In this document: positions 55,831 through 64,000 of the stretch, piece by piece | Layout of the letters: every line of letters starts with the position of its first letter | Position numbering within the stretch: the stretch's first letter is position 1 | Source: Rhizobium albus | GTDB taxonomy: Bacteria; Pseudomonadota; Alphaproteobacteria; Rhizobiales; Rhizobiaceae | Direction of reading: 5' to 3' | Assembly (NCBI GenBank): GCA_030160035.1 | Contig: BSNO01000003.1 | Location: forward strand, 248,001-312,000 | Length of the DNA: 64,000 nucleotides | Notes under the pieces: model-generated | Told to the model about the DNA's origin: nothing | Database searches by the model: none | What the model saw: only the letters and a program-made list of their open reading frames with translations | Translations under genes and position numbers: made by a program

Positions 55831-56922
55831 ATGAACAAGCCAGTGGCAAGATTTTTGGTTCTCGGGATGGCATCGGCATTGGCCGCATGCAGCAGTTCCG
55901 GCAGCAGCGGCGTCGCGGGAGCGGGAGCAGGCGGTGGCGGAGGTGCATCCGCCGGTGGCTCGCTGCCGATCACGGCTCAAGGCCGCATGCTCGCCGTGCG
56001 CCTCCCGGCCAACGTCACGTCGACCGTCAGCTCGTTCAATCAGCTGCCGCAACTCGATACGCCTGCCACCTCGGCCGTGGCGCTCGATCGCACCGCCGCT
56101 GGCGGTGTGGGTATTTCGGGCTCTGCGAAAGAAGATCCGAGCCCCAACAACAACCAGGGCGCCGCCGGTATCGCACCACCGGCCCTGATTTCGGCATCGG
56201 CTGACGGAACCCTCGCCGGCGGTGCGGCGATCATCGGCCTGACCGATGCCAAGGGCAACGTCTATTTCGAGAATGGTAACTTTGGCGATCCGCAGGTTGA
56301 AAGCGCCAATGCGGCGATCAGCAGCGTCAGCGTCTACAATGTCAGCGCCACCGAGCAGATCGTTCTGTCGGACGCGACCACCATCCGCTACCGCGACGGC
56401 AATGCTGGCGATACGGCGGCAAACTACGGCGTCGGCTATGTCGGCAATGCCACCACCAATATGCCGACCTCCGGCACGGCGAGCTACAAGGGCTTTTTCG
56501 AAAGCGGCCAGTCGATTTATACGCGACCGGATGGCTCGGTCGAGAATTTCGGCTTCGACAACAACGCCACTGTCGCGCTCGCTGCCGATTTCGCAGCCGG
56601 CAAGGTGACCGGCGGCATCACCGGCGGCCAATTGCGCGCCTTCACCAATCTCGGCCAGAACGTCGTCGATGTCGCGCCGACGATCACCGGCATGGCGATC
56701 GACGCCACGATTACCGGCGCCGATTATGCGGGCACCGCGCGGCTCGTTGACGCGCAAGGAGCGGCGGTCGGCACCGTATCGAATGGCGAGGCCATCGGCA
56801 GCTTCTTCGGAAACGCTGGCCGCGAAACGGTGGCCGCGGTGTCCATCGAAGGCAACGCCACGCTCGAGGGTGGGGCGAGCGATTATGTCTTCCAGGGCGT
56901 GATCGGGGCGGTGAAGCAGTAG
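55831..56922 (+). CDS. TbpB-like surface lipoprotein (predicted Slam cargo)
   Basis: Lipoprotein of 363 residues. Signal peptide with lipobox LAAC (Cys20), followed by a Ser/Gly-rich linker. The C-terminal half is an eight-stranded beta-barrel like the transferrin-binding-protein-B-type domain, with GSFFGNAGRETVAAV (323-337) and a barrel-closing ending YVFQGVIGAVKQ. Slam-dependent cargo (TbpB, LbpB, fHbp types) has exactly this lipobox-linker-barrel layout. The gene 15 bases downstream is a Slam homologue. No N-terminal TbpB handle domain is evident, so the ligand is unknown. AGGAG precedes the ATG. Confidence 0.85.
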   Translation: MNKPVARFLVLGMASALAACSSSGSSGVAGAGAGGGGGASAGGSLPITAQGRMLAVRLPANVTSTVSSFNQLPQLDTPATSAVALDRTAAGGVGISGSAKEDPSPNNNQGAAGIAPPALISASADGTLAGGAAIIGLTDAKGNVYFENGNFGDPQVESANAAISSVSVYNVSATEQIVLSDATTIRYRDGNAGDTAANYGVGYVGNATTNMPTSGTASYKGFFESGQSIYTRPDGSVENFGFDNNATVALAADFAAGKVTGGITGGQLRAFTNLGQNVVDVAPTITGMAIDATITGADYAGTARLVDAQGAAVGTVSNGEAIGSFFGNAGRETVAAVSIEGNATLEGGASDYVFQGVIGAVKQ

Positions 56923-56937
56923 CGGCAAGCGGGGCCC

Positions 56938-58368
56938 ATGGCCGTGGCCGCCACCCTTCACAAACCGCGCCCGCGCAGAACGAGGTCGCTGCCACGCGGC
57001 AGCGTCCGGATGCTTAGCATCTGGGTGCTGATCGTCCTGTTCGTCACCGTTCCGCTCGCTTTGGCGACACCGGGGGAAGTGGCAGGCGAAGGCGAGTCGA
57101 CCGCCTCGCCTTCGCCTGCCGCGCGCTACGGCGACCTCACCCAGGCCGAGCGCATTCAGGCCATTCGTGGTTTCATCGAGCGGGGGGATCTGGATACCGC
57201 GCAATTGCTGCTCGCCAACTCCCGCTTCGATGAGGGCGACCTCGGCTATCAAGCAGCTTTTCTGCAGACCATCGTACTAGAGCGGCGGGGTGAACTAGCC
57301 GAAGCGGAACAGCTGTCGCGGACGATCCTCGCAGAGCGGCCCGAGTTCGATCTCGTTCGGATGCATCTTGCACGCATTCTCGCGCGGCAGGGCAATGCCA
57401 CCGGTGCGACCTATCATTTGCGCCTGCTTGCTGAATCCAGCAGCGACCGCACGTCCCGCGAGCGGTTCGAAAGCTTCATCGACGCGCTGGACGCAAACCG
57501 GCCGTTCACTGTGGGCGGGTTCATCTCTTTTGCGCCCAGTACGAACGTCAACAATGGCAGCTCCGGCACGCAGGTCATGCTCGGCGGCCTTCCCTTCACG
57601 ATCGATGAAGGCGGACGGGCGCAGTCCGGCATGGGCGTTCGCGCCGGTCTGAACGCCGGTTACTCGCATGCGCTGAACGAGCAATTCACGCTCTACACCG
57701 CTGGATCGGCCGTGTTTTCGGATTATTCCGGCAAGGATTTCGACACTCTGGTCGGCGATCTGCGTGTCGGCATGCGCTACCGCACGGCAAGCCGCATGCT
57801 GAGCGCGGAATTCATCGCCGACCGGCGCTGGTTTTCGACCACACCATCGGATTACGGCATCGGCGGCCGCATCTTCGGCAGCCAGGCGCTGATGCCCAAG
57901 CTGATCGCGTCCGGCGAGTTGCTCTTCATCGATCGAACCTATGACGATATCCCGTCGGCGGCAGCCGAGACGGTGCGGGCAAATGGCAGGCTGAGCTACT
58001 ATCCAAGCGCCGCATTCTCGGTTTTCGCGGGTGCCGGCGGCGAGTGGGAACAGGTGGACGGGCGGCCCCACAACGCCTTTGACGGCGCCTTCGTTGAGAT
58101 CGGTGCGACCCGGCAGTTCGCCTACGGCATCACCGCGTCCTTGCAGGCCAAGGTCGGCAAGCGTGACTATGAAGCCGATTTTCCCGGCATGACCGAGCCG
58201 CGAGAGGACGACTATCTCGAGCTTCGCAGCGGCTTCGTGAAGCGGGACTGGCAGTTTCAGGGTTTCACGCCGCAACTGGCCGTCAGCTACTACGACCAGT
58301 CAAGCAACGTGGTCTTCTACGACTACGACAAGCTCGGCTTCGACATCACACTGACCAAGGAATTTTAG
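56938..58368 (+). CDS. Slam (DUF560) surface lipoprotein assembly modifier
   Basis: Outer-membrane protein of 476 residues. Residues about 60-190 are TPR-like helices (AAFLQTIVLERRGELAEAEQLSRTIL, FDLVRMHLARILARQG). The C-terminal 280 residues are an aromatic-rich beta-barrel ending in DKLGFDITLTKEF, with a terminal Phe as in BAM-assembled proteins. TPR plus barrel is the Slam (type XI secretion) architecture that moves lipoproteins to the cell surface. An N-terminal Arg-rich stretch precedes a signal-like helix (MLSIWVLIVLFVTVPLALA); ATG 57010 is an alternative start. Confidence 0.9.
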   Translation: MAVAATLHKPRPRRTRSLPRGSVRMLSIWVLIVLFVTVPLALATPGEVAGEGESTASPSPAARYGDLTQAERIQAIRGFIERGDLDTAQLLLANSRFDEGDLGYQAAFLQTIVLERRGELAEAEQLSRTILAERPEFDLVRMHLARILARQGNATGATYHLRLLAESSSDRTSRERFESFIDALDANRPFTVGGFISFAPSTNVNNGSSGTQVMLGGLPFTIDEGGRAQSGMGVRAGLNAGYSHALNEQFTLYTAGSAVFSDYSGKDFDTLVGDLRVGMRYRTASRMLSAEFIADRRWFSTTPSDYGIGGRIFGSQALMPKLIASGELLFIDRTYDDIPSAAAETVRANGRLSYYPSAAFSVFAGAGGEWEQVDGRPHNAFDGAFVEIGATRQFAYGITASLQAKVGKRDYEADFPGMTEPREDDYLELRSGFVKRDWQFQGFTPQLAVSYYDQSSNVVFYDYDKLGFDITLTKEF

Positions 58369-58397
58369 AAAATGCGAGAATTCAGTTGAGTGGTCGC

Positions 58398-58416
58398 AAG
58401 TCTTGGCTCTAGACTT
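58398..58416. other. Inverted repeat between slam and the histidine kinase gene
   Basis: AAGTCT (58398-58403), seven bases, AGACTT (58411-58416) lie in the 72-base gap before the GTG start of the kinase. It might be an operator or a weak transcription-end hairpin. Symmetry and position only. Confidence 0.3.
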
Positions 58417-58440
58417 CGGATCGGGGATTGACTGGGGGCG

Positions 58441-60636
58441 GTGCCGCGGCGCCGTATTTCGCCTGTGACGCTGGTCCAGCGCTTTTCACTGGCCTTGACG
58501 ATCATCGCGCTGGTAACGGCGCTGACGATGCTTGTCGCCATGCGCAATCCCCACCTGGGATTGCTTCTGGAACTGGATGCCGACGCCGGCACTGTGCTGG
58601 TCTCGGGCTCAAGTGGTCCGGCGGCAGAGGCAGGCGTCCTATCCGGATCGCAGCTGATCTCAATCGCTGCCGCCGCTGATCCGACAGAAGCGATCCTGCT
58701 TGAGCCGCTGGACCTGATCGACGAGCCCGACACGCTCGACTACGCAACTTACGATCGCTTCGTCGATCGGCAGGGCGAACTCCATGGCGCGTTGTCCGCC
58801 GGACCGGTTGCGGTGACGGTGGCCGAGCCAGGCCAAGATCAGCGCTCGATCACTGTTCGGGCGACCGCATGGCGACCGATATCGGCATTGCCCTTCGCAT
58901 TCTGGTACCAGATCGCCTGCGCCGTCATCATCTGCGTCATCGGAGCCTGGGTGCAGTGCCTCAGCCCCAAGGATGGCAAGGTCCGCTTCTTCGCCTTCGC
59001 CGGATATGGAGTTGCTTTGGCCGTCTTCAGCGCGGCGGCTTACTCGACCCGCGAACTCGCGCTGTCGGAGCCGGTCTTCCGCAGCCTGTCCATCCTGAAC
59101 AACATCGGCGCCATGTCCTTCGGCATCGGCATGATCGGGCTTTTCGCCCGCTATCCAGTCGATCTGAAAATCGCGCGCCTCACCAATGGCCTGATCGCAA
59201 TCTTCGTCCTGTGGATCGCAGCGACCCACTTGCGGATTTTCTACGATGCCGGGCTCGGCACCATGGGCTATCTCGGCATCCTGTGCGAGATGATTGCGAT
59301 CGTCGTTCTTACCGGCGCGCAATATGTGGCAACGCGGCGCGATCTTGCGGCCCGCCGTGCGCTCACCTGGCTCGGCGTCAGCGTCATCCTGGGCGCAGGC
59401 GCCTTCGTGCTCCTGGTCGCGGTGCCGTTGCTCATGGGATTGAACGTCGTCCTGCCGCAGGGCTACGCCTTCGGCTTCTTCGTCCTGATCTATCTCGGCG
59501 TCGCACTTGGGCTGACGCGATACCGGCTGTTCGAGCTCGATCGTTGGGCGTTTTCGATCTTCACCTACGTGCTGGCAGCGTTCCTGTTCGCGGCTATCGA
59601 TTTCACGCTGATCGGCATGCTGGCGCTGACGCCAGCCGTCTCGCTCGGCATCACCGCGGTGCTCGTTGGCCTGCTTTACCTGCCCGTGCGCAACCTCCTG
59701 ATGGCCAGATACATGGCGCGCAAGGAGCTGGATCCGCTGGCGCTTTATCGGGCCTCGACGGAGATCGCGCTTCAGACTTCGAGCGAAGCCCGTGCCGAGC
59801 GGTGGCGGCAGGCGCTCGTCGAGTATTTCGAACCTCTGCACGCGGATGTGCCGGAAACTTCCGGCCAGAGCCCCGCCATACGAGATGACGGCGCGACACT
59901 GCTGCTTCCTGCCTATGACTGGTCGCCTCCTTTGCGATTGCGTCATCCCAAGCGCGGCCGCGCCCTGTTCGGAACGCCGCATCTCGCCATCGTCGAGGAT
60001 TTCGTGCGGCTGGTGGCGGCTGCGGAGGAACAGCGCGATGCCTATGACCGGGGCGTCAAGGAGGAGCGCGGGCGCATCGGCCGCGATCTGCACGACAGTG
60101 TCGGCGCACGGCTTCTGTCGAGCTTGCGCGCCACCGACGACACGGATGCACGCCAGATGGTGCGCAATGCGCTTGGCGACATCCGCGAAATCGTCGGAGG
60201 CCTTTCGGACCGCCGCGAGACGCTGGCAAACATCATCGCCGAACTGCGCGCCGAGACGATGGAACGGCTGGATGACGGCACCGTCGAATGGCCGCTGTCC
60301 GAGGCCGACCGTTCGGGTCTCGTGCTGCCTTATCTGGTGTTCCGCAACTTCACCTCGGCGCACCGCGAACTTGTGACCAATGTCATCAAGCACGCGCCGG
60401 GCGCGGATATCGTCGTGACGACCGAGCTTCTCGGCGATCGTCTCGTGCACACAGTGGAAAACACGCTGCCGGGCGCGGCGTCGCAGGAAAACCGACGGGC
60501 GTTCTCCGGCAATGGCCTTGAAAACATCGCCGCGCGCGCCCGCCAGACCGGCGGCCAATTCGACTACCAAGTGACGCCGAAGGCCTTCATCGCGACCATC
60601 AGCCTGCCGGTCGCCATCGGAGCCGTCGCCGCATGA
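58441..60636 (+). CDS. Multi-TM histidine kinase (HisKA_3/NarX-like) with PDZ-like extracytoplasmic segment
   Basis: Sensor kinase of 731 residues. The first segment (about 13-33) leads into a roughly 110-residue extracytoplasmic region containing GTVLVSGSSGPAAEAGVLSGSQLISI, which resembles a PDZ fold. About eight further membrane segments (residues 150-430) follow. The cytosolic part has the HisKA_3 box GRIGRDLHDSVGARLLSSL with His551 and a C-terminal ATPase domain ending in ENIAARARQTGG. The kinase type is NarX/DegS-like. GTG start at 58441. Overlaps its response regulator by four bases. Confidence 0.85.
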   Translation: MPRRRISPVTLVQRFSLALTIIALVTALTMLVAMRNPHLGLLLELDADAGTVLVSGSSGPAAEAGVLSGSQLISIAAAADPTEAILLEPLDLIDEPDTLDYATYDRFVDRQGELHGALSAGPVAVTVAEPGQDQRSITVRATAWRPISALPFAFWYQIACAVIICVIGAWVQCLSPKDGKVRFFAFAGYGVALAVFSAAAYSTRELALSEPVFRSLSILNNIGAMSFGIGMIGLFARYPVDLKIARLTNGLIAIFVLWIAATHLRIFYDAGLGTMGYLGILCEMIAIVVLTGAQYVATRRDLAARRALTWLGVSVILGAGAFVLLVAVPLLMGLNVVLPQGYAFGFFVLIYLGVALGLTRYRLFELDRWAFSIFTYVLAAFLFAAIDFTLIGMLALTPAVSLGITAVLVGLLYLPVRNLLMARYMARKELDPLALYRASTEIALQTSSEARAERWRQALVEYFEPLHADVPETSGQSPAIRDDGATLLLPAYDWSPPLRLRHPKRGRALFGTPHLAIVEDFVRLVAAAEEQRDAYDRGVKEERGRIGRDLHDSVGARLLSSLRATDDTDARQMVRNALGDIREIVGGLSDRRETLANIIAELRAETMERLDDGTVEWPLSEADRSGLVLPYLVFRNFTSAHRELVTNVIKHAPGADIVVTTELLGDRLVHTVENTLPGAASQENRRAFSGNGLENIAARARQTGGQFDYQVTPKAFIATISLPVAIGAVAA

Positions 60637-61316
60637 AGGTGGAGCGGGTTCTGGTTATCGAGGACAACGCCCGCGCCAGACAGTGGATGGTGGAATGTGT
60701 CGCTGCCGGGTTCCCGGGCGCGCAGGTCAGCGAGGCGACGTGTCTTGAAGATGCGCGGCGATGCCTGCGCAATGCCGTGGCGTGGGCGCGGGCGCACGGA
60801 CTTCCCGGCGCGTTCGATCTCGTTCTGATCGATATCGGCCTGCCGGATGGATCGGGCATCGATCTCATCGAGGAGATCAACGCATGCGACAGCCACTGTG
60901 CGCCTGTCATCACCACGATCTTCGATGATGCGCAGCAGATCTTCGACGCAATTTCCGCCGGTGCACGGGGCTACCTTTTGAAGCATCATGACACCGAACG
61001 GTTCATCCAGCTGATGAAGCGCATCATCGACGACGAGCCGCCGCTGTCGCCCGCCGTCGCGCGTCACGTCATGACGGCGCTGCAATCCCTGAACGCGCGC
61101 ATGGTGCCGGATGCAGCGCTGACCGCGCGCGAGGAAGAGGTGCTCACCCTTCTGGGCCGGGGGTTTCAGCTGAACGCGGTGGCGAAGACTTTGACGATTT
61201 CGCAAAACACCGCATCCACCCACGTGAAGTCCATATATCGCAAGCTCAACATCAAGACGCGGGCCGAGGCGGCCCTTGCCGCCCGCGACCGCGGCCTTCT
61301 TCAGCGCGAACACTGA
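60633..61316 (+). CDS. LuxR-type (NarL/FixJ) response regulator
   Basis: Response regulator of 227 residues. The receiver domain has VLVIEDNARARQWMVE at the start and Asp67 (LIDIGLPDGSG) as the phosphorylation site. A GYLLKHHD segment follows, then a LuxR-type HTH (LTAREEEVLTLLGRGFQLNAVAKTLTISQNTASTHVKSIYRKL). It is the cognate partner of the kinase (ATGA overlap). The regulon is unknown; the Slam pair just upstream is a candidate. Confidence 0.93.
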   Translation: MKVERVLVIEDNARARQWMVECVAAGFPGAQVSEATCLEDARRCLRNAVAWARAHGLPGAFDLVLIDIGLPDGSGIDLIEEINACDSHCAPVITTIFDDAQQIFDAISAGARGYLLKHHDTERFIQLMKRIIDDEPPLSPAVARHVMTALQSLNARMVPDAALTAREEEVLTLLGRGFQLNAVAKTLTISQNTASTHVKSIYRKLNIKTRAEAALAARDRGLLQREH

Positions 61317-61394
61317 CCGAAGGTAGCGCCAGCCCGAGGGTTGACGCGCGCGGCCAGCCGGCCAACATGCCGGTCTTTCGGAGAGATGTGCGCA

Positions 61395-62660
61395 ATGCGA
61401 TGGATCGTCGGGGCCGCTGTGGCCGTTCTTTTGGCAACACCGCTTCTGACCTTGCCGGCGGCAGCCGATTTTCGTGGCCATGGCGGGCCGATCCGGGCGC
61501 TGGCCGTCTCGGCTGATGGATCGCAGATCCTGTCCGGCTCCTTCGATACGACCGCTATTCTCTGGAGCCGCGATACAGGCGCCGCTGTCTCCGTGCTGCG
61601 CAGCCACGACGAATCGGTCAACACGGTGGCGCTGTTGCCCGGCGGCGGCATGGTCACCGGCGGCCAGGATGGCCGCATCGTCATCTGGAACGCCGATGGT
61701 GAACCGCGCGAGCTTGGGCGACACGATGGCCCGGTGGCGAGCCTCGCCCTGTCGGCAGACTCCAGAACCGTCGCCTCGGCCTCGTGGGACGGAACGGCGC
61801 GACTCACGCCACTTGACGGCAGTGATTATCGCTCGCTGACCGGTCATCAAGGCAACGTGAACGCGGTCGCGTTCCTGCCCGACGGCCGGGCCGTGACGGC
61901 TGGATATGATGCAACACTGCGGATATGGCCGCTCCAAGATGGGCCTGCGGAAGTGATCCCGGTCAACGCACCGTTGAATGCGCTCGCAGTCATGAGTGAC
62001 GGAACGATCGTCGCCGCGGGTGTTGACGGTCGGCTTCGGATCCGAACCTTGGACGGCGCGCTCCGCGAGATCGAAACAGCGCCTGTTCCCGTAACGGCAC
62101 TTGCCATTTCGCCGGACGAGGCAACGATCGCCTCCGCCGCGATCGACGGCTCGATTTGGCTGGTGGACCGGGCAAGCGGCTCGGTGCGCCTCACGCTGCA
62201 GGGCGCCGACAGTCCGGTGTGGTCGCTGGCGTTCGATCCCGGCGACGGCAGTCTTCTTGCAGGCGGCGGGGACCGCGTCATCCGCCAGTGGGATGCGGCG
62301 ACCGGGGAGCGGCTGAACCGGACCGACGCGGGCGAAACGATCGAGGATTTCGGCGACAGTCGAGGTGCCCAGGTCTTTGCCGCCTGCCAGGCCTGCCACA
62401 CACTGTCGGAGGATGCCGGCAATCGCGCCGGGCCCACGCTGCACGGTATTTTCGGTCGCCGCATCGGCACTGCCGAGGGCTACAACTATTCCGAAGCGCT
62501 CAAGGGCATGGACATCGTCTGGACCCCGCAAACCGTGTCCGAGCTCTTCGATGTCGGCCCGAACCACTACACGCCCGGCACCAAGATGCCTGAGCAGCGG
62601 ATCACCGATCCCGCCGATCGCGCAGCGCTCATGGAGTTTCTGGAGGAGCGGACCCGGTAG
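61395..62660 (+). CDS. WD40-repeat protein fused to a c-type cytochrome domain
   Basis: Exported protein of 421 residues. Signal peptide MRWIVGAAVAVLLATPLLTLPAAA (the first 24 residues), then WD40 repeats (about 25-320; GHGGPIRALAVSADGSQILS, WDGTARL and similar). The C-terminal domain carries haem-binding C331-Q-A-C-H335 and the axial Met in PGTKMPEQ, and resembles class I cytochrome c. The two domains should act in the periplasm, the propeller as a docking surface and the haem as an electron carrier. Convergent with the poly-ferredoxin gene. Confidence 0.9.
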   Translation: MRWIVGAAVAVLLATPLLTLPAAADFRGHGGPIRALAVSADGSQILSGSFDTTAILWSRDTGAAVSVLRSHDESVNTVALLPGGGMVTGGQDGRIVIWNADGEPRELGRHDGPVASLALSADSRTVASASWDGTARLTPLDGSDYRSLTGHQGNVNAVAFLPDGRAVTAGYDATLRIWPLQDGPAEVIPVNAPLNALAVMSDGTIVAAGVDGRLRIRTLDGALREIETAPVPVTALAISPDEATIASAAIDGSIWLVDRASGSVRLTLQGADSPVWSLAFDPGDGSLLAGGGDRVIRQWDAATGERLNRTDAGETIEDFGDSRGAQVFAACQACHTLSEDAGNRAGPTLHGIFGRRIGTAEGYNYSEALKGMDIVWTPQTVSELFDVGPNHYTPGTKMPEQRITDPADRAALMEFLEERTR

Positions 62661-62664
62661 CCTC

Positions 62665-64000
62665 TCAATGTCGGCTCTGGTTCCGCTCTTCGCGTTCGCG
62701 CAGATAGTCGTCCGTGGTGCGAACCGTGCGCGTTTCGGCCTGGTGCGGATCGAAGCTTTCCTTGACGACGACGGCCACGCGGCAATCCTCGCACATTTCC
62801 AGAACCCGACGGCGCTGTTCGCCCTCCGGCCCTGAGAACATCCAGTGGCTTTCGAGCTTCTCGATCACACGATTGATCGTCGAGCGCGTGCCGAAAGCCT
62901 TGCCGCATTCGATGCAGTGATGCGGTTCTTCCTCTTTCAGCAGCCGCTTGGGCTCTGCCCAGGACGTGAAATCGAGCCGTGGCGCAAGCGTGATGACATC
63001 TTCCGGGCAGGTTGCTTCGCAAAGGCCGCACTGCACGCAGAGGCTTTCCGAAAAGCGCAGCGTCGGACGGTCCGGATTGTCGGTGATCGCATTGGCGGGG
63101 CAGGCGGACACGCAGGAGAGACACAGCGTGCAGCCATTGACATCCACCTCGATGCCGCCGAAAGGCGCACCGCGCTCAAGTGCGATCACGTCGACCGGCG
63201 AAGGTGCGGCACGATGCAGTTCGCGGAAAGCGAGTTCGAGCAGCCCGCGCTTTTCCGGCGGCGGAAGGAAACTCGCCGGCACCGCCGTGCGGGCGGGCAT
63301 CGCACAAGGGGCTGCAAGCGCCTCGCCGAGCTGGTCCGGATCATCCGTCTCGATCAGCTGGACGAGATCATCGCCGTATCCAAGTTCGGAGAAGATGCGG
63401 TTGGTCATTGCCAGAATGGCCGTCAGGCCCGACAGATCGTGCTTCGGCCTGGCGCGGGATGCGAGGAACACGCGGTCTGCGCCATAGGCGACGGCCGCTG
63501 CCAGAAGTTCCGGGCCGGTCTGCGTGATCTCGTTGACGAGCAGCGGGATCACCCGCGCCGGCAGGCCCTGGCCAAAGCGCGCAAGCGCATCGATGAGCGG
63601 CGCGCCATGGTCGCCATCGTGCAGCAGGATCGCGGGCCTCGTGCCGCCTGCCTTGAAATAGGCCGAGAGCATGACGCGCAGTTTCTCGGTGACGGCATCG
63701 ACCGGCGGCAGCGCGTATGAAACGGCACCGGTCGGGCAGGCGCCGGCGCACTGGCCGCATCCAGCGCAGATGGCAGCGTCGATCGCGACATGATCGCCGT
63801 CCGGGGTGATCGCGCCGGTCGGGCAAAGATCGAGGCAGCGGGTGCATCCGGTGATCGTCGAGCGGGAATGGGCGCAGATCGATGCATCGAAGGTCACGTA
63901 ACGCGGCTTGTCGAAGATGCCGACAAGGCCCGATGCCTTGAGGATCAGCCGCTCGATGGCCGCGTTGTCGCGCGGATCGACGCGCAGATAGCCGTCACGC
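62665..64000 (-). CDS. Multi-cluster 4Fe-4S ferredoxin-type protein (partial)
   Basis: Protein whose reading frame is open to the right edge; the true start lies outside the window. At least 445 residues are visible. Four 4Fe-4S motifs are present: [41 protein letters not shown] and [16 protein letters not shown]. The C-terminal region has [13 protein letters not shown] and CEDCRVAVV. This layout is seen in 4Fe-4S proteins of alphaproteobacteria that are often near formate dehydrogenase accessory genes, but I cannot assign a partner from this window. It may pass electrons to the neighbouring cytochrome. Confidence 0.82.
   Translation of the reverse strand, partial: RDGYLRVDPRDNAAIERLILKASGLVGIFDKPRYVTFDASICAHSRSTITGCTRCLDLCPTGAITPDGDHVAIDAAICAGCGQCAGACPTGAVSYALPPVDAVTEKLRVMLSAYFKAGGTRPAILLHDGDHGAPLIDALARFGQGLPARVIPLLVNEITQTGPELLAAAVAYGADRVFLASRARPKHDLSGLTAILAMTNRIFSELGYGDDLVQLIETDDPDQLGEALAAPCAMPARTAVPASFLPPPEKRGLLELAFRELHRAAPSPVDVIALERGAPFGGIEVDVNGCTLCLSCVSACPANAITDNPDRPTLRFSESLCVQCGLCEATCPEDVITLAPRLDFTSWAEPKRLLKEEEPHHCIECGKAFGTRSTINRVIEKLESHWMFSGPEGEQRRRVLEMCEDCRVAVVVKESFDPHQAETRTVRTTDDYLREREERNQSRH

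Noticed and set aside
58660..60570. Minus-strand open frame (636 codons) opposite the histidine kinase
   Set aside because: The kinase motifs (His551, ATPase boxes) are on the plus strand; the antisense frame has none.
60564..62567. Minus-strand open frame (667 codons) opposite the response regulator and WD40 gene
   Set aside because: It spans two well-supported plus-strand genes and has no motif of its own.

Overview
The window is GC-rich, densely coded chromosomal DNA from an alphaproteobacterium of the order Hyphomicrobiales (Rhizobiales), probably from the Rhizobiaceae or a near relative. The evidence is gene order: groES-groEL beside a TIGR01459 HAD phosphatase, ribF and ileS; pmbA-cysQ-DUF4170-DUF374-waaA-lpxK-DUF2093-mutL; and a PcaQ-controlled pca cluster. 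I see no rRNA, tRNA, CRISPR array, insertion sequence, phage gene or origin, and no gene-free stretch longer than 300 bases.

Region by region. 1-6 kb: the 5' part of fumC, a TauE/SafE permease, a nu-class-like GST, a membrane diguanylate cyclase, an FAD oxidoreductase, and a divergent FMN reductase/HxlR regulator pair with an inverted repeat between them. 6-18 kb: groEL-groES with a perfect CIRCE operator and a double hairpin at the 3' end, then a HAD phosphatase, ribF, ileS, a lipoprotein, tadA, a pseudouridine synthase with a very long basic repetitive tail, rsmD and a patatin. 18-27 kb: a VOC protein, pmbA, cysQ, the LPS genes (DUF374 acyltransferase, waaA, lpxK) and mutL. 27-31 kb: a four-gene TroABCD/SitABCD-type metal importer behind a 19-bp Fur-family palindrome; one permease carries a DtxR-like C-terminal extension. 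31-36 kb: glycerate kinase, a GGDEF-EAL protein with a degenerate GGDEF, an EamA exporter and an acyl-CoA ligase. The ligase is divergent from a LuxR-type regulator across a perfect FNR/FixK box. 37-45 kb: pcaQ and pcaDCHGIJF, a terminator, pcaB and trmO. Together these take protocatechuate to succinyl-CoA and acetyl-CoA. 46-49 kb: an ECF sigma/anti-sigma pair divergent from a secreted subtilase. 49-51 kb: arsR-arsC-acr3. 51-55.6 kb: an AttEFGH-like ABC exporter with a lipocalin/CrtC-like exported protein. 55.8-58.4 kb: a TbpB-like surface lipoprotein followed by its probable Slam (DUF560) outer-membrane exporter, a type XI secretion pair. 58.4-64 kb: an unusual multi-TM histidine kinase with a LuxR-type response regulator, a WD40-cytochrome c fusion, and a poly-4Fe-4S protein running off the right edge.

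The most notable stretch is 46-62 kb. Several envelope and surface modules lie side by side: a sigma-controlled protease, an ABC exporter with an exported partner, a Slam/lipoprotein pair, and an envelope-type two-component system. The palindrome-rich gap before the Slam pair suggests dedicated regulation.
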